This document shows, one piece after another, positions 8,832 to 18,341 of a DNA stretch of 64,000 nucleotides (within the stretch, counting starts at the first letter, position 1; every line of letters starts with the position of its first letter). Source of the stretch: Paraburkholderia tuberum STM678. Lineage in GTDB: Bacteria; Pseudomonadota; Gammaproteobacteria; Burkholderiales; Burkholderiaceae. Below the pieces are notes generated by a model. That model was not told the origin of the DNA and did not search any database. It saw only the letters and a program-made list of their open reading frames with translations. A program made the position numbers and the translations under genes. The stretch covers positions 1 to 64,000 of the forward strand of contig NZ_CADFGP010000015.1 in NCBI RefSeq assembly GCF_902833905.1, given 5' to 3'.

Positions 8832-8941
8832 CTTTCGAAGCTTTCGGGGAGCCCGTGGCTGACCGCGGGACGACCACCCGCAGAGTCCCACCTCCCGTCG
8901 ACCGCGGGCAGATAAATTCTAAATAGGAAACAGGAGACGTC

Positions 8942-9184
8942 ATGGCTCACGACCCCGACGTGAAGAAAGCCAGCAAGCACTGGCTCTGGCTATTGCTGCT
9001 ACCGTGGATCGCGATGATCTGGGTGCCGTCCTACAACCGGATCGAGCCGCAGCTGTTCGATTTCCCGTTCTTCTACTGGTATCAGCTGCTGTGGGTGCTG
9101 ATCAGCGCGGTCATCACCGCGTTCGTCTATTCGAAGACCAGGTCCCGCTATACGGGTCGCACGAACGGGGGCGCGCAACGATGA
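8942..9184 (+). CDS. DUF3311 small membrane protein
   Basis: 80 residues with two predicted membrane helices, WLWLLLLPWIAMIWVPSYN and YWYQLLWVLISAVITAFVY, joined by a short loop with RIEPQLFDFPFFY. This is the DUF3311 pattern found just ahead of sodium:solute symporters. A good ribosome site (CAGGAG, 7 nt) precedes ATG 8942. Its stop overlaps the symporter start by 4 bp (ATGA), indicating translational coupling. It is probably a small accessory subunit of the symporter; the role is inferred from context only. Confidence 0.9.
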   Translation: MAHDPDVKKASKHWLWLLLLPWIAMIWVPSYNRIEPQLFDFPFFYWYQLLWVLISAVITAFVYSKTRSRYTGRTNGGAQR

Positions 9185-10731
9185 ACCCCATTGCAACTTT
9201 CGTCTTCGTTCTGTTTTTCATCGGCGTCACGATTCTCGGCTTCGTCGCGGCCCACTGGCGGCGCGGCGATCTCGCGCATATCGAAGAGTGGGGTCTGGGC
9301 GGGCGGCGCTTCGGCACGATCGTCACGTGGTTCCTGCTCGGCGGCGACCTGTACACCGCCTACACGTTCATCGCGGTGCCGGCGCTCGTGTTCGGTGCGG
9401 GCGCAACGGGCTTCTTCGCGCTGCCGTACACGATCCTGATCTATCCGTTCGCGTTCGTCGTGTTCCCGAAGCTGTGGAGCGTCGCGAAGCGGCACGGCTA
9501 CGTGACCTCGGCGGACTTCGTGTCGGCCCGCTACGGCAGCCGCATGCTCGCGCTCGCGGTCGCGGTGACCGGCATCGTCGCGACGATGCCGTACATCGCG
9601 CTGCAACTGGTCGGTATCGAAGTGGTGATCGGCGCGCTCGGTTTCGACACGACCGGCTTCGTCGGCGATCTGCCGCTGATCATCGCATTCGCGATCCTCG
9701 CGGCCTACACGTACACGTCGGGCCTGCGCGCGCCGGCCATGATCGCGGTCGTCAAGGACATCCTGATCTACGTGACGATCTTCGCCGCGATCATCGTGAT
9801 TCCGCCGCAGCTGGGCGGCTTCGGCCATATCTTCGGCGCGGTCCCGCCGGCCAAGCTGCTGCTGAAGTCGCCGGACGTGTCGAGCCTGAACGGCTATAGC
9901 GCGTACGCGACGCTCGCGGTGGGTTCGGCGCTCGCGCTGTTCCTGTATCCGCACTCGATCACCGCGGTGCTGTCGTCGAAGTCGGGCAACACGATCCGCC
10001 GCAACATGGCGTTGCTGCCGGCGTATTCGCTGGTGCTCGGCCTGCTCGCGCTGCTCGGCTTCATGGCGCTCGCGGCAGGCGTGAAGGACATGCCGGAGTT
10101 CGCGCCGTACTTCAAGGCCTTCGGCCCGAACTTCGCGGTGCCGGCGCTGTTCCTGCACTTCTTCCCGTCGTGGTTCGTCGGCGTCGCGTTCGCGGCGATC
10201 GGTATCGGCGCGCTGGTGCCGGCGGCGATCATGTCGATCGCGGCGGCGAATCTGTACACGCGCAACGTGCACAAGGAGTTCGTCAACCGCAACATGACGC
10301 ACGAGCAGGAGACCAACGTCGCGAAGCTGGTGTCGCTGATCGTCAAGGTCGGCGCGGTGGCGTTCATTCTCGGTCTGCCGCTCACGTACGCGATCCAGTT
10401 GCAACTGCTCGGCGGGATCTGGATCATCCAGACGCTGCCGGCGATCGTGCTGGGTCTCTACACGCGCGTGCTCGACTACCGGGGTCTGTTGCTCGGCTGG
10501 GCGGCAGGTATCGCGACCGGCACGTGGATGGCGATTTCGTTGAACCTCGCGAGCTCGATCTTCACGATCCATCTGTTCGGCATGGCGATTCCGGGCTATG
10601 CGGCGGTGTGGTCGCTGGTCGTGAACCTCGTGGTGTCGGTCGTCGTGAGCCTGATCGTGCGCGCGGTGGGCATGCAGCGCGCCGAGGACCGTACGCATCC
10701 GGAGGACTACCTGGACATCGTCGAAGGCTGA
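9181..10731 (+). CDS. Sodium:solute symporter family (SSS) transporter
   Basis: 516 residues, about 13 membrane segments. Family features are the N-terminal EEWGLGGRRFGTIVTWFLLGGDLYTAYTF (tested only by eye), PKLWSVAKRHGYVTSADF, and YTYTSGLRAPAMIAVVKD. It lies in the inner membrane and uses Na+ to import a small organic solute. The substrate cannot be read from sequence; DUF3311-linked members are often monocarboxylate or amino-acid carriers. The start at 9181 overlaps the DUF3311 stop. A terminator lies 32 bp after the gene. Confidence 0.93.
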   Translation: MNPIATFVFVLFFIGVTILGFVAAHWRRGDLAHIEEWGLGGRRFGTIVTWFLLGGDLYTAYTFIAVPALVFGAGATGFFALPYTILIYPFAFVVFPKLWSVAKRHGYVTSADFVSARYGSRMLALAVAVTGIVATMPYIALQLVGIEVVIGALGFDTTGFVGDLPLIIAFAILAAYTYTSGLRAPAMIAVVKDILIYVTIFAAIIVIPPQLGGFGHIFGAVPPAKLLLKSPDVSSLNGYSAYATLAVGSALALFLYPHSITAVLSSKSGNTIRRNMALLPAYSLVLGLLALLGFMALAAGVKDMPEFAPYFKAFGPNFAVPALFLHFFPSWFVGVAFAAIGIGALVPAAIMSIAAANLYTRNVHKEFVNRNMTHEQETNVAKLVSLIVKVGAVAFILGLPLTYAIQLQLLGGIWIIQTLPAIVLGLYTRVLDYRGLLLGWAAGIATGTWMAISLNLASSIFTIHLFGMAIPGYAAVWSLVVNLVVSVVVSLIVRAVGMQRAEDRTHPEDYLDIVEG

Positions 10732-10762
10732 TTCCAGCTGCAAATCACGTTCTGAAACACGC

Positions 10763-10798
10763 AACGCCCGCCGACGGAAGTTGGCGGGCGTTTGTGTT
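10763..10798 (+). terminator. Rho-independent terminator after the symporter
   Basis: Perfect 10-bp arms AACGCCCGCC (10763-10772) and GGCGGGCGTT (10783-10792) with a 10-nt loop are followed by TTGTGTTT. The stop codon of the symporter is at 10731. Confidence 0.75.
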
Positions 10799-10859
10799 TG
10801 CGGGGCACTCCAGGGCAGGATAGCGGAACCGTCCTTTCACGCGTTCGCCGCGCGCCGCC

Positions 10860-11984
10860 ATGGCTGCTGCCGATACTCCCACTTTGATTTCCCGCCGCGC
10901 GGCGCTCAGCCGGATGGTGCGCGCGGTCACGTCGCCGTACTACCGCTACCGGCACGCCAAGGTGCTGCATAGCCTGCGCGTCGGCCTCGCGATGCTGGTG
11001 TCGATTCTCGCGACGACCGGCATCGATATTCCGCACGGCATCTGGTCGTCGGTAACGCTGCTGGTCGTGATCGGCGGCTTGCAGCATCACGGCAATATCC
11101 GCAAGAAAGCGGCCGAACGCGCGGCCGGTACGCTGCTCGGCGCATCGATCGGGCTCCTGCTGATCGTGCAACAGCACTTCATCGGTTCGCTGCCGCTCAC
11201 CTATGTGCTGGAGGCGATCATCGCGTCGATCTGCGCGTGGTTCGCGATTGGCTCGTCCGGCTATATCGGGCTCCTGACCGCCATCACGATGTGCATCGTC
11301 GCGGGCCACGGCGACAATCTGATCGACGTCGGCCTGTGGCGCACGCTGAACGTGCTGATCGGTATCGTCATCGCGCTGGCGTTTTCGTTCGCGTTTCCGC
11401 TGCACGCGACGTATTCGTGGCGCTACGGCCTCGCCGCCAATCTGCGCGAATGCGCGGGCATCTACGCGCGGCTGCTCGACGGCGAAACGATCACCGAGGA
11501 GGAGCAGATCAAGCGCTTCCTGCGGATCAACAAGCGGCTCGTGCAACTGCGCTCGCTGATGCCGTCGGTCGCGAAGGAAATCGACGTGCCGCAGTCGAGG
11601 CTCGAGGAGATCCAGCGGCTGCATCGCTCGGTGCTCAGCTCGCTGGAACTGCTTGCCACGGGGCCGCTGATGAACGCCGATGCCGCCGCGCGCACCGCCT
11701 ACGCAGCGCATTGCGGCGCCGAGGTGCGCGCCGTGCGGGCGATCCTGTTGTCCACCGCGCGCGGGCTGCGTTTCGGCCGTCCGTCGCGCTTTGGCATTCC
11801 GGCCGCGGCGCCGCTCGGGAAGGGGCACGGCGACGTGGCCACCGCGTTGCCGCCCGACTGGCAAGGGCCGTACTGGCTCGGTCAGCGGCTCGCGGAGCAG
11901 GTAGACCGGTTGCGCGCGCTATTGCTGGAGACCGAGCCGAACTGGAACATCGAGCGGCACGAGCGGGCGACGCGTGGTAGGTAG
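10860..11984 (+). CDS. FUSC-family membrane protein (aromatic acid/fusaric acid exporter type)
   Basis: 374 residues. The N-terminal half has about six membrane helices, including HSLRVGLAMLVSILATTGI, SVTLLVVIGGLQ and TLLGASIGLLLIVQQ. The motif QHHGNIRKKAAERAAGT before the third helix is typical of FUSC/YccS proteins. The C-terminal half is soluble and helical. Homologues export aromatic carboxylic acids or similar stress compounds, but there is no adjacent HlyD-type adaptor here, so it may act alone. ATG 10860 lacks a strong ribosome site; no later start fits as well. Confidence 0.85.
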   Translation: MAAADTPTLISRRAALSRMVRAVTSPYYRYRHAKVLHSLRVGLAMLVSILATTGIDIPHGIWSSVTLLVVIGGLQHHGNIRKKAAERAAGTLLGASIGLLLIVQQHFIGSLPLTYVLEAIIASICAWFAIGSSGYIGLLTAITMCIVAGHGDNLIDVGLWRTLNVLIGIVIALAFSFAFPLHATYSWRYGLAANLRECAGIYARLLDGETITEEEQIKRFLRINKRLVQLRSLMPSVAKEIDVPQSRLEEIQRLHRSVLSSLELLATGPLMNADAAARTAYAAHCGAEVRAVRAILLSTARGLRFGRPSRFGIPAAAPLGKGHGDVATALPPDWQGPYWLGQRLAEQVDRLRALLLETEPNWNIERHERATRGR

Positions 11985-12011
11985 GTGCTAGCGCTGGCCT
12001 GCCCCTAAGCC

Positions 12012-12431
12012 TCAAACCTGCGGCGGCAGTGTGACCATCCACATCATGCCGAAGCGGTCCACCACCATTCCGAAGCCCTTGCTCCAGAACGTTTGCTGGA
12101 ACGGCATCACGACCTGGCCGCCATCGGCGAGCGCGTTGAAGCATTTTTCCGCCGACGCGCCGTCATCGACGGTCAGCGACAGACTGAAGCCATTGAACGG
12201 GCCGGCCGCCGGATCGCAGTTGCCGTCGGAAGCCATCCACGTGCTCGAGCCCAGCTGCACGCTCGCGTGCATGATCTTGTCGGCGAGTTCGGGGCGTGGC
12301 GGATTGTGCGCGTCCGGCGGCGCTTCCTTGAACAGCATCTTGAAGGTCACCTGGGCGCCGAGCTTGTCGGTGTAGTAATCGAGCGCTTCCTGGCAACGGC
12401 CGTTGAAGAACACATAGGGCTGAACGTACAT
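12012..12431 (-). CDS. VOC-superfamily (PhnB/glyoxalase-like) protein
   Basis: 139 residues. Starts MYVQPYVFFNGRCQEALDYY, the usual opening of PhnB-like VOC proteins. Further markers are LGAQVTFKM, IMHASVQLGSS and WSKGFGMVVDRFGMMWMVTL. The upstream ATG at 12443 is possible, but GGAG sits 6 nt before ATG 12431, so the inner start is preferred. These proteins are small metalloenzyme-fold dimers; catalytic function here is unknown. It converges with the FUSC gene and lies upstream of nothing else on its strand for 27 bp. Confidence 0.88.
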   Translation of the reverse strand: MYVQPYVFFNGRCQEALDYYTDKLGAQVTFKMLFKEAPPDAHNPPRPELADKIMHASVQLGSSTWMASDGNCDPAAGPFNGFSLSLTVDDGASAEKCFNALADGGQVVMPFQQTFWSKGFGMVVDRFGMMWMVTLPPQV

Positions 12432-12685
12432 GATCGTCTCCATGGTCAGGCGTTGGGCGGGCGCCGTCGTTCCTCGCCAGCGGCGGTGGGGAGGGGCGTG
12501 GAGTCGATTGTAGTCGGTGGCGGCGCGTCGATTGTGATGCTATGTCGCCGGTGGCGATGCAGCGTAAACGAGAAGCGGCGCTGAACCGTGAGGTCCAGCG
12601 CCGCCTGTCATGGATGGGACTCGCGCGGAGCCGCGCGGCGAGCGTGAGCGCCACTCAGCCAGCCACGCCCGCCGCCTCCGGCGCC

Positions 12686-13639
12686 TCAGCGCATCGTGTC
12701 GATCAGCTTTTCCAGCTTCACCGCGTCCGCGGCGAACGTGCGGATGCCTTCGGAGAGCTTCTCGGTCGCCATCGCTTCGTCGTTGAGGAGGAAGCGGAAC
12801 GACTTCTCGTCGACCGGCACGCGCTCGATGTCCGCGTCGTGCGATGTCTCCGGCGACAGCTTGCGTTCGACCTTGTCGGTGCTCTCGTGCAGTTTCTGCA
12901 GCAGGTCGGGGCTGATCGTCAACAGATCGCAGCCGGCCAGTTCCAGAATCTGCGAGGTCGTGCGAAAGCTCGCGCCCATCACCTCGGTCTTGTAGCCGAA
13001 CTTCTTGTAGTACGCGTAGATGTGGCGCACCGACTTGACGCCCGGATCGTTGGCGCCGCCGTCTTTCGCTTCGTCCCACGCGCTGCCGGCGTTCTTCTTG
13101 TACCAGTCGTAGATGCGGCCGACGAACGGCGAGATCAGCTGCGCGCCAGCTTCCGCGGCGGCGGCGGCCTGCACGAGCGAGAACAGCAGCGTCATGTTGC
13201 AGTGGATGCCTTCCTTCTGCAGCACCTCGGCCGCGCGCACGCCTTCCCACGTCGACGCGAGCTTGATCAGCACGCGATCGCGCTCGATGCCGTGTTCCTT
13301 GTACAGCGCGATCAGCTCGCGGCCTTTCGCGATCGAGCCTTCGACGTCGAACGACAGGCGCGCGTCGACTTCGGTCGACACCCGCCCCGGGATGATCTTC
13401 AGGATTTCGGTGCCGAAGGCGATCAGCAACTGGTCGATGATCGCGCCGGGCGGCTTCGACGCATGCGCCTTCACGGTCTTTTCGAGCAGCGGCCGGTAGT
13501 CGTCTTTCTGCACGGCCTTCAGAATCAGCGACGGATTGGTGGTCGCATCGCGCGGCTTGTACTGCGCGAGCTGCTGGAAGTCGCCGGTGTCGGCCACCAC
13601 GGTGGTGTATTGCTTGAGTTGGTCGAGTGCGGTTGTCAT
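12686..13639 (-). CDS. tal: Transaldolase
   Basis: 317 residues, the standard TalB length. It transfers a dihydroxyacetone unit between sugar phosphates in the non-oxidative pentose phosphate pathway. Visible motifs are [10 protein letters not shown], the Schiff-base lysine motif [15 protein letters not shown] (Lys126), [18 protein letters not shown] and [16 protein letters not shown] 13639 follows GAAGG. The in-frame ATG at 13669 would add ten residues unlike the family. It stands alone on the minus strand with 214 bp between it and benE. Confidence 0.97.
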   Translation of the reverse strand: MTTALDQLKQYTTVVADTGDFQQLAQYKPRDATTNPSLILKAVQKDDYRPLLEKTVKAHASKPPGAIIDQLLIAFGTEILKIIPGRVSTEVDARLSFDVEGSIAKGRELIALYKEHGIERDRVLIKLASTWEGVRAAEVLQKEGIHCNMTLLFSLVQAAAAAEAGAQLISPFVGRIYDWYKKNAGSAWDEAKDGGANDPGVKSVRHIYAYYKKFGYKTEVMGASFRTTSQILELAGCDLLTISPDLLQKLHESTDKVERKLSPETSHDADIERVPVDEKSFRFLLNDEAMATEKLSEGIRTFAADAVKLEKLIDTMR

Positions 13640-13853
13640 GTTCGGGCCTTCAGGGCGCGTGTGCGCCATGGTTCAGGAGAAATGAGGACGCCGCCGCGCC
13701 GGCAGGAGGAATCAGCCGGCGCCGGCGGCCGCGGGTCAAGCCGCAGCGCGTCCCACGATGGCTTGGGAAACGCTGCCGGATACATCTATTCTATGGCGGA
13801 TCGCCGAGGACGGTATGAATACCGCGTATGGACAGCCGGGCGTGGCGATCCGT

Positions 13854-15074
13854 TCACACGCGGCGCGCGTTCAGCACGACTTGCGTCACCACGCCCGCGA
13901 CGAGCCCCCAGAACGCCGAGCCGATCGACAGCAGCGTGAGTCCCGAGGCGGTCACCATGAACGTGACGAGCGCCGCCTCGCGCTGCCTCGTATCCTGCAT
14001 CGCGTTGGCGAGCCCGCTCATGATCGAGCCGAACAGCGCGAGGGCCGCGACCGACACGACCAACTCCTTCGGGAACGCCGCGAACAGCGCGGCGATCGTC
14101 GCGCCGAACACGCCCGCGAGCAGATAGAAAATGCCGCCCCATACGGCCGCTGTGTAGCGCCTGGCGGAGTTTTCGTGCGCTTCGGGGCCGGTGCAGATCG
14201 CCGCCGTGATCGCGGCAAGATTGATGCCGTGAGAACCGAACGGCGCGAGTAGCAGCGACGCGACGCCGGTCGTCGCGATCAGCGGCGCGGACGGGGTGGT
14301 ATAGCCGTCGGCGCGCAGCACCGCGATGCCCGGCACGTTCTGCGAGGCCATCGCGACCACGAACAGCGGAATGCCGATGCTCACGCAAGCCGCCACCGAA
14401 AACGACGGGATCGTCAGCACCGGGTGCGCGAGCGCGACGTGAAAGTGGCTGAAGTCGAGCAGCCCGAGGCCGCCGGCGGCTGCGGTGCCTGCCACGAGCG
14501 TGGTCGGAATCGCATAACGCGGCACGAACCGTTTGACGATCAGGTAGGTAAAGAACATCGTCAGCACGAGCGCGGTCTGGTACTGCGCGGCACGGAAAAT
14601 CTCGATGCCGATCTCGAACAGGATGCCCGCGAGCAGCGCTGCCGCAAGGCCGGACGGAATCCGCTTCATCAGCGCGTCGAACCAGCCGGTGACGCCGACC
14701 AGCGTCAGCAGCGCCGCGCAGAAGATGAATGCGCCGATCGCCTGCGCATACTCGACATGCGGCAGCGACGACACCAGCAGCGCCGCGCCCGGCGTCGACC
14801 ACGCGATCACGATCGGCGCACGAAAGCGCAGCGACAGGCCGATCGTGCACAGGCCCATGCCGATCGACAGCGCCCAGATCCACGACGAAATCTGCGCGTC
14901 GCTCAGATGCGCGGCCTGGCCCGCCTGAAACATCAGCACGAGCGAGCTCGTGTAACCGGTCATCGCCGCGACGAAGCCCGCGACGATCGTCGACAGCGAC
15001 GTATCGGCGAGCGGATTGAAGCGCCTGGGCAACGTGGCGGCGGGGGACAGCTGGGGCGAGGGGGACGAACTCAT
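13854..15074 (-). CDS. benE: BenE-family benzoate/H+ symporter
   Basis: 406 residues, about 12 membrane helices. It matches the BenE family through STIVAGFVAAMTGYTSSLVL, PIVIAWSTPGAALL, FGSHGINLAAITAAICTG and GIFYLLAGVFGATIAALF. The family imports benzoate with protons. No benzoate-degradation genes are nearby, so the substrate is uncertain. It lies 76 bp after the VWA gene on the same strand and may be read through from the moxR-VWA unit. Confidence 0.9.
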   Translation of the reverse strand: MSSSPSPQLSPAATLPRRFNPLADTSLSTIVAGFVAAMTGYTSSLVLMFQAGQAAHLSDAQISSWIWALSIGMGLCTIGLSLRFRAPIVIAWSTPGAALLVSSLPHVEYAQAIGAFIFCAALLTLVGVTGWFDALMKRIPSGLAAALLAGILFEIGIEIFRAAQYQTALVLTMFFTYLIVKRFVPRYAIPTTLVAGTAAAGGLGLLDFSHFHVALAHPVLTIPSFSVAACVSIGIPLFVVAMASQNVPGIAVLRADGYTTPSAPLIATTGVASLLLAPFGSHGINLAAITAAICTGPEAHENSARRYTAAVWGGIFYLLAGVFGATIAALFAAFPKELVVSVAALALFGSIMSGLANAMQDTRQREAALVTFMVTASGLTLLSIGSAFWGLVAGVVTQVVLNARRV

Positions 15075-15150
15075 GCGAAGGCTTTCTTGTTGTGGAAGTT
15101 GAAGCGTCGGGACGTGGATTCTGGAATGGCGGGCGTTACTTGGGCGGGCG

Positions 15151-16326
15151 TTACTTGCTCAGCACCCGCATGGCCGTCTCGAGGCCCGCGAGCGTCAGCG
15201 GATACATGCGGTGGCCCAGCACTTCGCGGATCGCGCTGACCGACTGCCGGTACGGCCACAGCGCTTCCGGCTCCGGGTTCAGCCACGCGAAGTGCGGGAA
15301 GTGATCGGCGAGCCGGCGCAACCACACCGCGCCGGCCTCGGCGTTGTTGTACTCGACCGAGCCGCCGGGCTGCAACACTTCGTACGGGCTCATCGTCGCG
15401 TCGCCGACGAAGATCAGCTTGTAGTCGGGCGTGAACTTGTGCAGCACGTCCCACGTCGGTGTGCGCTCGGCGTGGCGGCGGCGGTTGTGCTTCCACAGGA
15501 AGTCGTACACGCAGTTGTGGAAGTAGTAGAACTCGAGGTGCTTGAACTCGGCCTTCGCGGCGGAGAACAGCTCCTCGGTGCGCTTCACGTGATCGTCCAT
15601 CGAGCCGCCGACGTCGAGCAGCATCAGCACCTTCACGCTGTTGTGCCGCTCGGGCACCATCTTCAGATCGAGCCAGCCGGCGTTCGCGGCGGTGCTGCGG
15701 ATCGTGTCGGGCAGGTCGAGTTCTTCCGCGGCGCCTTCGCGGGCGAACCGGCGCAACCGTCGCAGCGCGACCTTGATGTTGCGCGTGCCGATTTCGACCT
15801 GGTCGTCGTAGTCGCGATACGCGCGCGCTTCCCATACCTTGACGGCCGTGCGATTGCCGGCCGCGTCGCCGCCGATGCGCACGCCTTCGGGGTTATAGCC
15901 GCCGTGACCGAACGGCGACGTGCCGCCCGTCCCGATCCACTTGTTGCCGCCCTCGTGGCGCTCTTTCTGCTCGTCGAACAGTTCCTTCAGGCGCTCCATC
16001 AGCTTGTCGATGCCGCCCATCGCCTCGATCTGCGCCTTTTCCTCGGGCGATAGATCGCGTTGCAGCTTCTTCTTCAGCCAGTCGGGCGGAATCTCGAACG
16101 CGAGCTCCGAGGTCGCCGCGACACCGTTGAAAAAGGCGCCGAACGCCTGGTCGAACTTGTCGAAGTACTGCTCGTCCTTCACGAGCGTGATGCGCGAGAG
16201 GTAGTAGAACTCGTCGAGCGACGGCGCGATCACGTTGGCCTTCAGCGCTTCGAGCAGCGTCAGGTATTCCTTCACCGAGACCGGCAGGCGGGCGGCGCGC
16301 AGCGAGTAGAAAAAGTCGATCAGCAT
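15151..16326 (-). CDS. VWA-domain (CoxE-type) protein
   Basis: 391 residues. The N-terminal half is helical and charged, with DEFYYLSRITLVKDEQYF and DLSPEEKAQIEAMGGIDKLM. A Gly-rich segment (130-160) follows, then a von Willebrand A domain with the metal-site motif DVGGSM at 238-243 and FVGDATM. The MIDAS reads DxGxS rather than DxSxS, which is usual for this CoxE-like group. It lies 28 bp after a MoxR-type ATPase. Such MoxR-VWA pairs act as chaperones that insert cofactors or remodel complexes. No client enzyme is adjacent. Confidence 0.9.
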   Translation of the reverse strand: MLIDFFYSLRAARLPVSVKEYLTLLEALKANVIAPSLDEFYYLSRITLVKDEQYFDKFDQAFGAFFNGVAATSELAFEIPPDWLKKKLQRDLSPEEKAQIEAMGGIDKLMERLKELFDEQKERHEGGNKWIGTGGTSPFGHGGYNPEGVRIGGDAAGNRTAVKVWEARAYRDYDDQVEIGTRNIKVALRRLRRFAREGAAEELDLPDTIRSTAANAGWLDLKMVPERHNSVKVLMLLDVGGSMDDHVKRTEELFSAAKAEFKHLEFYYFHNCVYDFLWKHNRRRHAERTPTWDVLHKFTPDYKLIFVGDATMSPYEVLQPGGSVEYNNAEAGAVWLRRLADHFPHFAWLNPEPEALWPYRQSVSAIREVLGHRMYPLTLAGLETAMRVLSK

Positions 16327-16354
16327 GCTGGATGTCCTGCGGCGCGGCGCCCGC

Positions 16355-17197
16355 TCAACGGTTGTTGCGGTTCATGAACAGCAGCCGCTCGAACAGGCTC
16401 ACGTCCTGTTCGTTCTTCAGCAGCGCGCCGTGCAGGGGCGGCACGATCTGCTTCTGATCGGCCGAGCGCAGTGCTTCGGGCGGAATGTCTTCGGCGAGCA
16501 GCAGCTTGAGCCAGTCGAGCAGTTCGGAGGTGGACGGCTTCTTCTTCAGCCCCGCGACGTTGCGCAGCTCGAAGAAGCTCTGCAGCGCCGCGGCGAGCAG
16601 ATCCTTCTTGATGCCGGGGTAATGCACGTCGACGATCTGCTGCATCGTCGTCGCATCCGGAAACCTGATGTAGTGGAAGAAGCAGCGGCGCAGGAACGCG
16701 TCGGGCAACTCCTTCTCGTTGTTCGACGTAATGATCACGAGCGGGCGATGTCTGGCGCGCACCAGCTCGCGCGTCTCGTACACGTAGAACTCCATGCGGT
16801 CGAGTTCGCGCAGCAGGTCGTTCGGGAATTCGATGTCGGCCTTGTCGATCTCGTCGATCAGCAGCACGCTCTGCTCGTCCGATTCGAACGCCTGCCACAG
16901 CACGCCCTTGACGATGTAGTTGCGGATGTCCTTCACGCGCTCGTCGCCGAGCTGCGAATCGCGCAGACGCGACACCGCGTCGTATTCGTACAGCCCCTGC
17001 TGTGCCTTGGTGGTCGACTTGATGTGCCATTGCAAGAGCGGCATGCCGAGCGCGGCGGCGACTTCCTCGGCGAGCATGGTCTTGCCGGTGCCGGGTTCGC
17101 CCTTGATCAACAGCGGGCGCTTGAGCGTCATCGCGGCGTTGACCGCGAGCTTGAGGTCGTCGGTGGCGACGTACTGCGATGAGCCTTCGAAACGCAT
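16355..17197 (-). CDS. MoxR-family AAA+ ATPase
   Basis: 280 residues. Walker A GEPGTGKT at 33-40, Walker B LLIDEID at 112-118, sensor-1 region VIITSNNEKELPDAF and the arginine segment LRRCFFHYIRFPD are all present. MoxR ATPases pair with VWA proteins to activate target complexes with ATP. The VWA gene follows after 28 bp. ATG 17197 starts at the conserved MRFEGSSQYV. No regulator or client is encoded upstream, where the next genes are cytochromes on the other strand. Confidence 0.94.
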   Translation of the reverse strand: MRFEGSSQYVATDDLKLAVNAAMTLKRPLLIKGEPGTGKTMLAEEVAAALGMPLLQWHIKSTTKAQQGLYEYDAVSRLRDSQLGDERVKDIRNYIVKGVLWQAFESDEQSVLLIDEIDKADIEFPNDLLRELDRMEFYVYETRELVRARHRPLVIITSNNEKELPDAFLRRCFFHYIRFPDATTMQQIVDVHYPGIKKDLLAAALQSFFELRNVAGLKKKPSTSELLDWLKLLLAEDIPPEALRSADQKQIVPPLHGALLKNEQDVSLFERLLFMNRNNR

Positions 17198-17384
17198 GAC
17201 GAGATGCTCTTGTGCGGGAAAAAACCCAGTATAAGTCAGAAGGCCTGTTGGCCTGAAACCGGCTCACGTATGGTGTCAGCCGCGCAGTGACGCGGCGGCG
17301 GTGCCGCTGTGGCGTCGTTGCGAAGCCGCTGCGGTCATGGCGTGGCGCCCGTCCCGGCGGGCGTTGCGCGGCCCCCGTGTCTGG

Positions 17385-17414
17385 TGGACGTTCGGCGCGG
17401 CGGCGCGGTACAAT
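17385..17414 (+). promoter_or_regulatory. Sigma-70-like promoter for the cytochrome c genes
   Basis: TGGACG at 17385-17390 and TACAAT at 17409-17414 are 18 bp apart, about 100 bp before the first cytochrome start. The -10 box is one mismatch from consensus and the -35 is two. The 316-bp gap from 17198 to 17513 shows no other gene. Confidence 0.5.
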
Positions 17415-17513
17415 GAGCCCGATTTTTTTGGCCTGCGTGGCTACCCTACAAGAAGAACGGCGCGGACCGCTGCCTTTGTGGGCACCCGTTTCCCCTCAAG
17501 CCAGGTTACATCT

Positions 17514-17882
17514 ATGAATAAATTCGTCGGCAAACACGTCGTGATCGCAGCGCTGTCGGTGCTCGCGGGGTATGCGGCCAATGCGCAGGCAGCGGATGTC
17601 GTAGGCAATGCCAAGGCGGGCCAGGACAAGGTCGCGATGTGTAGCGGCTGCCACGGCATCCCCGAATACCGCACGGCTTATCCAGAGGTTTTCCGCGTGC
17701 CGAAGCTTGGTGGCCAGAATCAGGCGTACCTCGAAAACGCGCTGCGCGCCTACAAGAAGGGCGACCGCCATTTCGCCACGATGCATGCGATCGCGGTGAC
17801 GCTGTCGGATCAGGACATTGCCGATGTCGCCGCGTACTACGCAGCGCAAACTGCCGCTTCGAAAAACAATCCCGACAAGTGA
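17514..17882 (+). CDS. Secreted c-type cytochrome (c4/c5-like)
   Basis: 122 residues. A signal peptide (KHVVIAALSVLAGYAANAQA) precedes the mature protein starting near AADVVGNAKAG. One haem-binding motif, CSGCH, is present, with a methionine ligand candidate in HFATMHAIAVTLSDQD. This would be a periplasmic single-haem electron carrier. ATG 17514 was chosen because it starts the signal peptide; the frame is open further upstream without similarity. A second cytochrome follows after 46 bp, so the two are probably co-transcribed. Confidence 0.92.
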   Translation: MNKFVGKHVVIAALSVLAGYAANAQAADVVGNAKAGQDKVAMCSGCHGIPEYRTAYPEVFRVPKLGGQNQAYLENALRAYKKGDRHFATMHAIAVTLSDQDIADVAAYYAAQTAASKNNPDK

Positions 17883-17928
17883 TCGGCGTCGGTCACCAGC
17901 ACATCCAATTCGCGGGATAGGAGATTTC

Positions 17929-18309
17929 ATGATCAAGCCCCAACAGGCACTCCACACGGTATTCAAGGCGGTCGGCGCGGCGGCGGTCATCGGTCTGGCC
18001 GCAGCGAACGCAGCACACGCTGCCGACGCCGGCAACGGTAAGGTGCTCGCCGCCAGCCACAACTGCGCGGCCTGCCACGGTCCCAACCTGAACAAGCCGG
18101 TGAGCCCGGAGTATCCGAAGCTGGCCGGTCAGTACGCCGACTATGTCTTCTGGGCGCTGCGTCAGTACCAGATGGGTACTGCCAATCCACACCTCGGCCG
18201 CAACAACGCGATCATGCAGGCACAGGTGCAGAGCCTGTCGCTAAGTGACATGAAGGACATCGCCGCTTACGTCGAATCGCTAAAAGGCGACCTCGTGCAG
18301 AAAAAGTAA
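17929..18309 (+). CDS. Secreted c-type cytochrome
   Basis: 126 residues. It has a signal peptide ending near NAAHAADAG, a single CAACH haem site, PKLAGQYADYVFWALRQYQMG, and a C-terminal ALSLSD-type helix (QSLSLSDMKDIAAYVESL). A strong ribosome site (AGGAG, 5 nt) precedes ATG 17929. Together with the preceding cytochrome it resembles a di-haem cytochrome c4 split into two genes; that view is an inference. Its redox partner is not in the window. A long perfect terminator follows. Confidence 0.93.
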   Translation: MIKPQQALHTVFKAVGAAAVIGLAAANAAHAADAGNGKVLAASHNCAACHGPNLNKPVSPEYPKLAGQYADYVFWALRQYQMGTANPHLGRNNAIMQAQVQSLSLSDMKDIAAYVESLKGDLVQKK

Positions 18310-18341
18310 GCGTCAGGCGCCGGTTTCGCGCCGAAGCTTCA

